Part shown: positions 63,481 to 64,000 of the stretch, piece by piece
Layout: every line of letters starts with the position of its first letter
Position numbering within the stretch: the stretch's first letter is position 1
NCBI GenBank assembly: GCA_014529385.2
Contig: CM043961.1
Span: 17,102,978-17,166,977, forward strand
Direction of reading: 5' to 3'
DNA: 64,000 nt
From: Adiantum capillus-veneris
Taxonomy: Eukaryota; Streptophyta; Polypodiopsida; Polypodiales; Pteridaceae
Program-made: the position numbers and the translations under genes
The notes under the pieces: model-generated
What the model was told of the DNA's origin: nothing
What the model saw: the letters and a program-made list of their open reading frames with translations, nothing else
Databases searched by the model: none

Positions 63481-64000
63481 AAGTTCGGCTGATAGTAACC
63501 AACTCCGAATGGTTTTAACTTTGATTTGTGTAACGATACTCTATGAAGTTTTTTTGACAATACTGTTTGAAAAATTGTTTGAAAATACAAATGATCTGTT
63601 TTGAACTTGTTTTTAATGCCGTTTTTTGCATATTTTCGGCTCAAGCTTCCATGAGAGGACTGTTCATGTTTGATGTGGAACCTCTGAATGACGCAGACCG
63701 ATGTTGTGAGGAGCGTTAAGTTGTAAGATGGAAACCTTTGAACGACGCACATTTGGTTCTATCAGTCCACTAAGCTCATGGCCCGGACCTTTTTAGGTTA
63801 TTTGCGGGGGGAGTAAGGAGATAGTCCTTGAGTATCTTCATGCCTAAGAGAATCTAGGAGGAGTGCTCACCGGCGCTCTTTGTTTTTATGTCTTGTAACA
63901 GCAATCTAGAAGCATTTATGTTGCATCGAGATGTGTCAACCATTGAATATTCCTAATTGGGTGAGATTGCCTAGGTATGTAACTTTAGTGCATCGAGACA
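63481..64000. other. Unassigned sequence at the window end
   Basis: No gene recognised. A minus-strand frame (63126-63752) overlaps the decayed gag and has no domain. Confidence 0.4.

Overview
The window is nuclear DNA from a land plant with a large, repeat-rich genome. No intact host gene, tRNA or rRNA gene is visible. Almost everything that can be assigned is LTR-retrotransposon, in nested layers. Ty3/gypsy chromoviruses with a chromodomain, Tat-type elements with a second plant-type RNase H, tRNA-Asp-like and initiator-Met-like primer sites, Ty1/copia elements and a probable tRNA-derived SINE all point to plants. The protein flavour of several pol genes resembles elements I associate with ferns or other non-flowering plants. 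That placement is inference from memory and needs a database search.

Layout. (1) 1-7763: a degenerate chromovirus on +, with RT, RNase H, integrase and chromodomain. Its integrase is split by a 2.7 kb solo LTR (1025-3713, TSD ATAC). An LTR, a duplicated 3' UTR and a truncated second LTR follow. (2) 7764-30067: a 22.3 kb non-chromovirus gypsy element with paired LTRs of about 0.9 kb, a tRNA-Asp-like primer site, gag, protease, RT, RNase H and integrase. It is unusual in having a duplicated integrase zinc-binding module, a second retropepsin downstream of integrase, a large coiled-coil 3' ORF, and a palindrome recurring about every 285 bp in both its leader and its 3' region. A copia element (19912-23554, TSD GTGAT) sits inside it. 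(3) 30068-32122: chromovirus LTR pieces in head-to-head inverted arrangement. (4) 32123-42565: a graveyard on the minus strand, with a PIF1-like helicase fragment, a copia PR-INT fragment and an internally deleted chromovirus. Two probable SINE copies, simple repeats and an LTR at 40939-41625 follow. (5) 42566-60409: a copia element on the minus strand (TSD TATTC). Two unrelated LTR elements split it only 83 bp apart: a non-autonomous element with a 483-residue His/Asp-repeat ORF (44357-48122, TSD GATTA) and a Tat-type gypsy (48206-56937, TSD ACGT). (6) 60410-64000: gypsy PR-RT remnants, then an LTR homologous to 40939-41625 and a decayed gag running off the window.

All pol genes carry stops or frameshifts, so no element here looks autonomous. 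Nesting gives relative ages: the copia at 42566-60409 is older than the two elements inside it, and the 22 kb element is older than its internal copia. By-eye LTR divergence agrees for the Tat element (about 2-3% against several percent for its copia host). Boundaries were read by eye from TG...CA termini, target-site duplications and primer or polypurine sites. Family names rest on motif recognition, not on searches.
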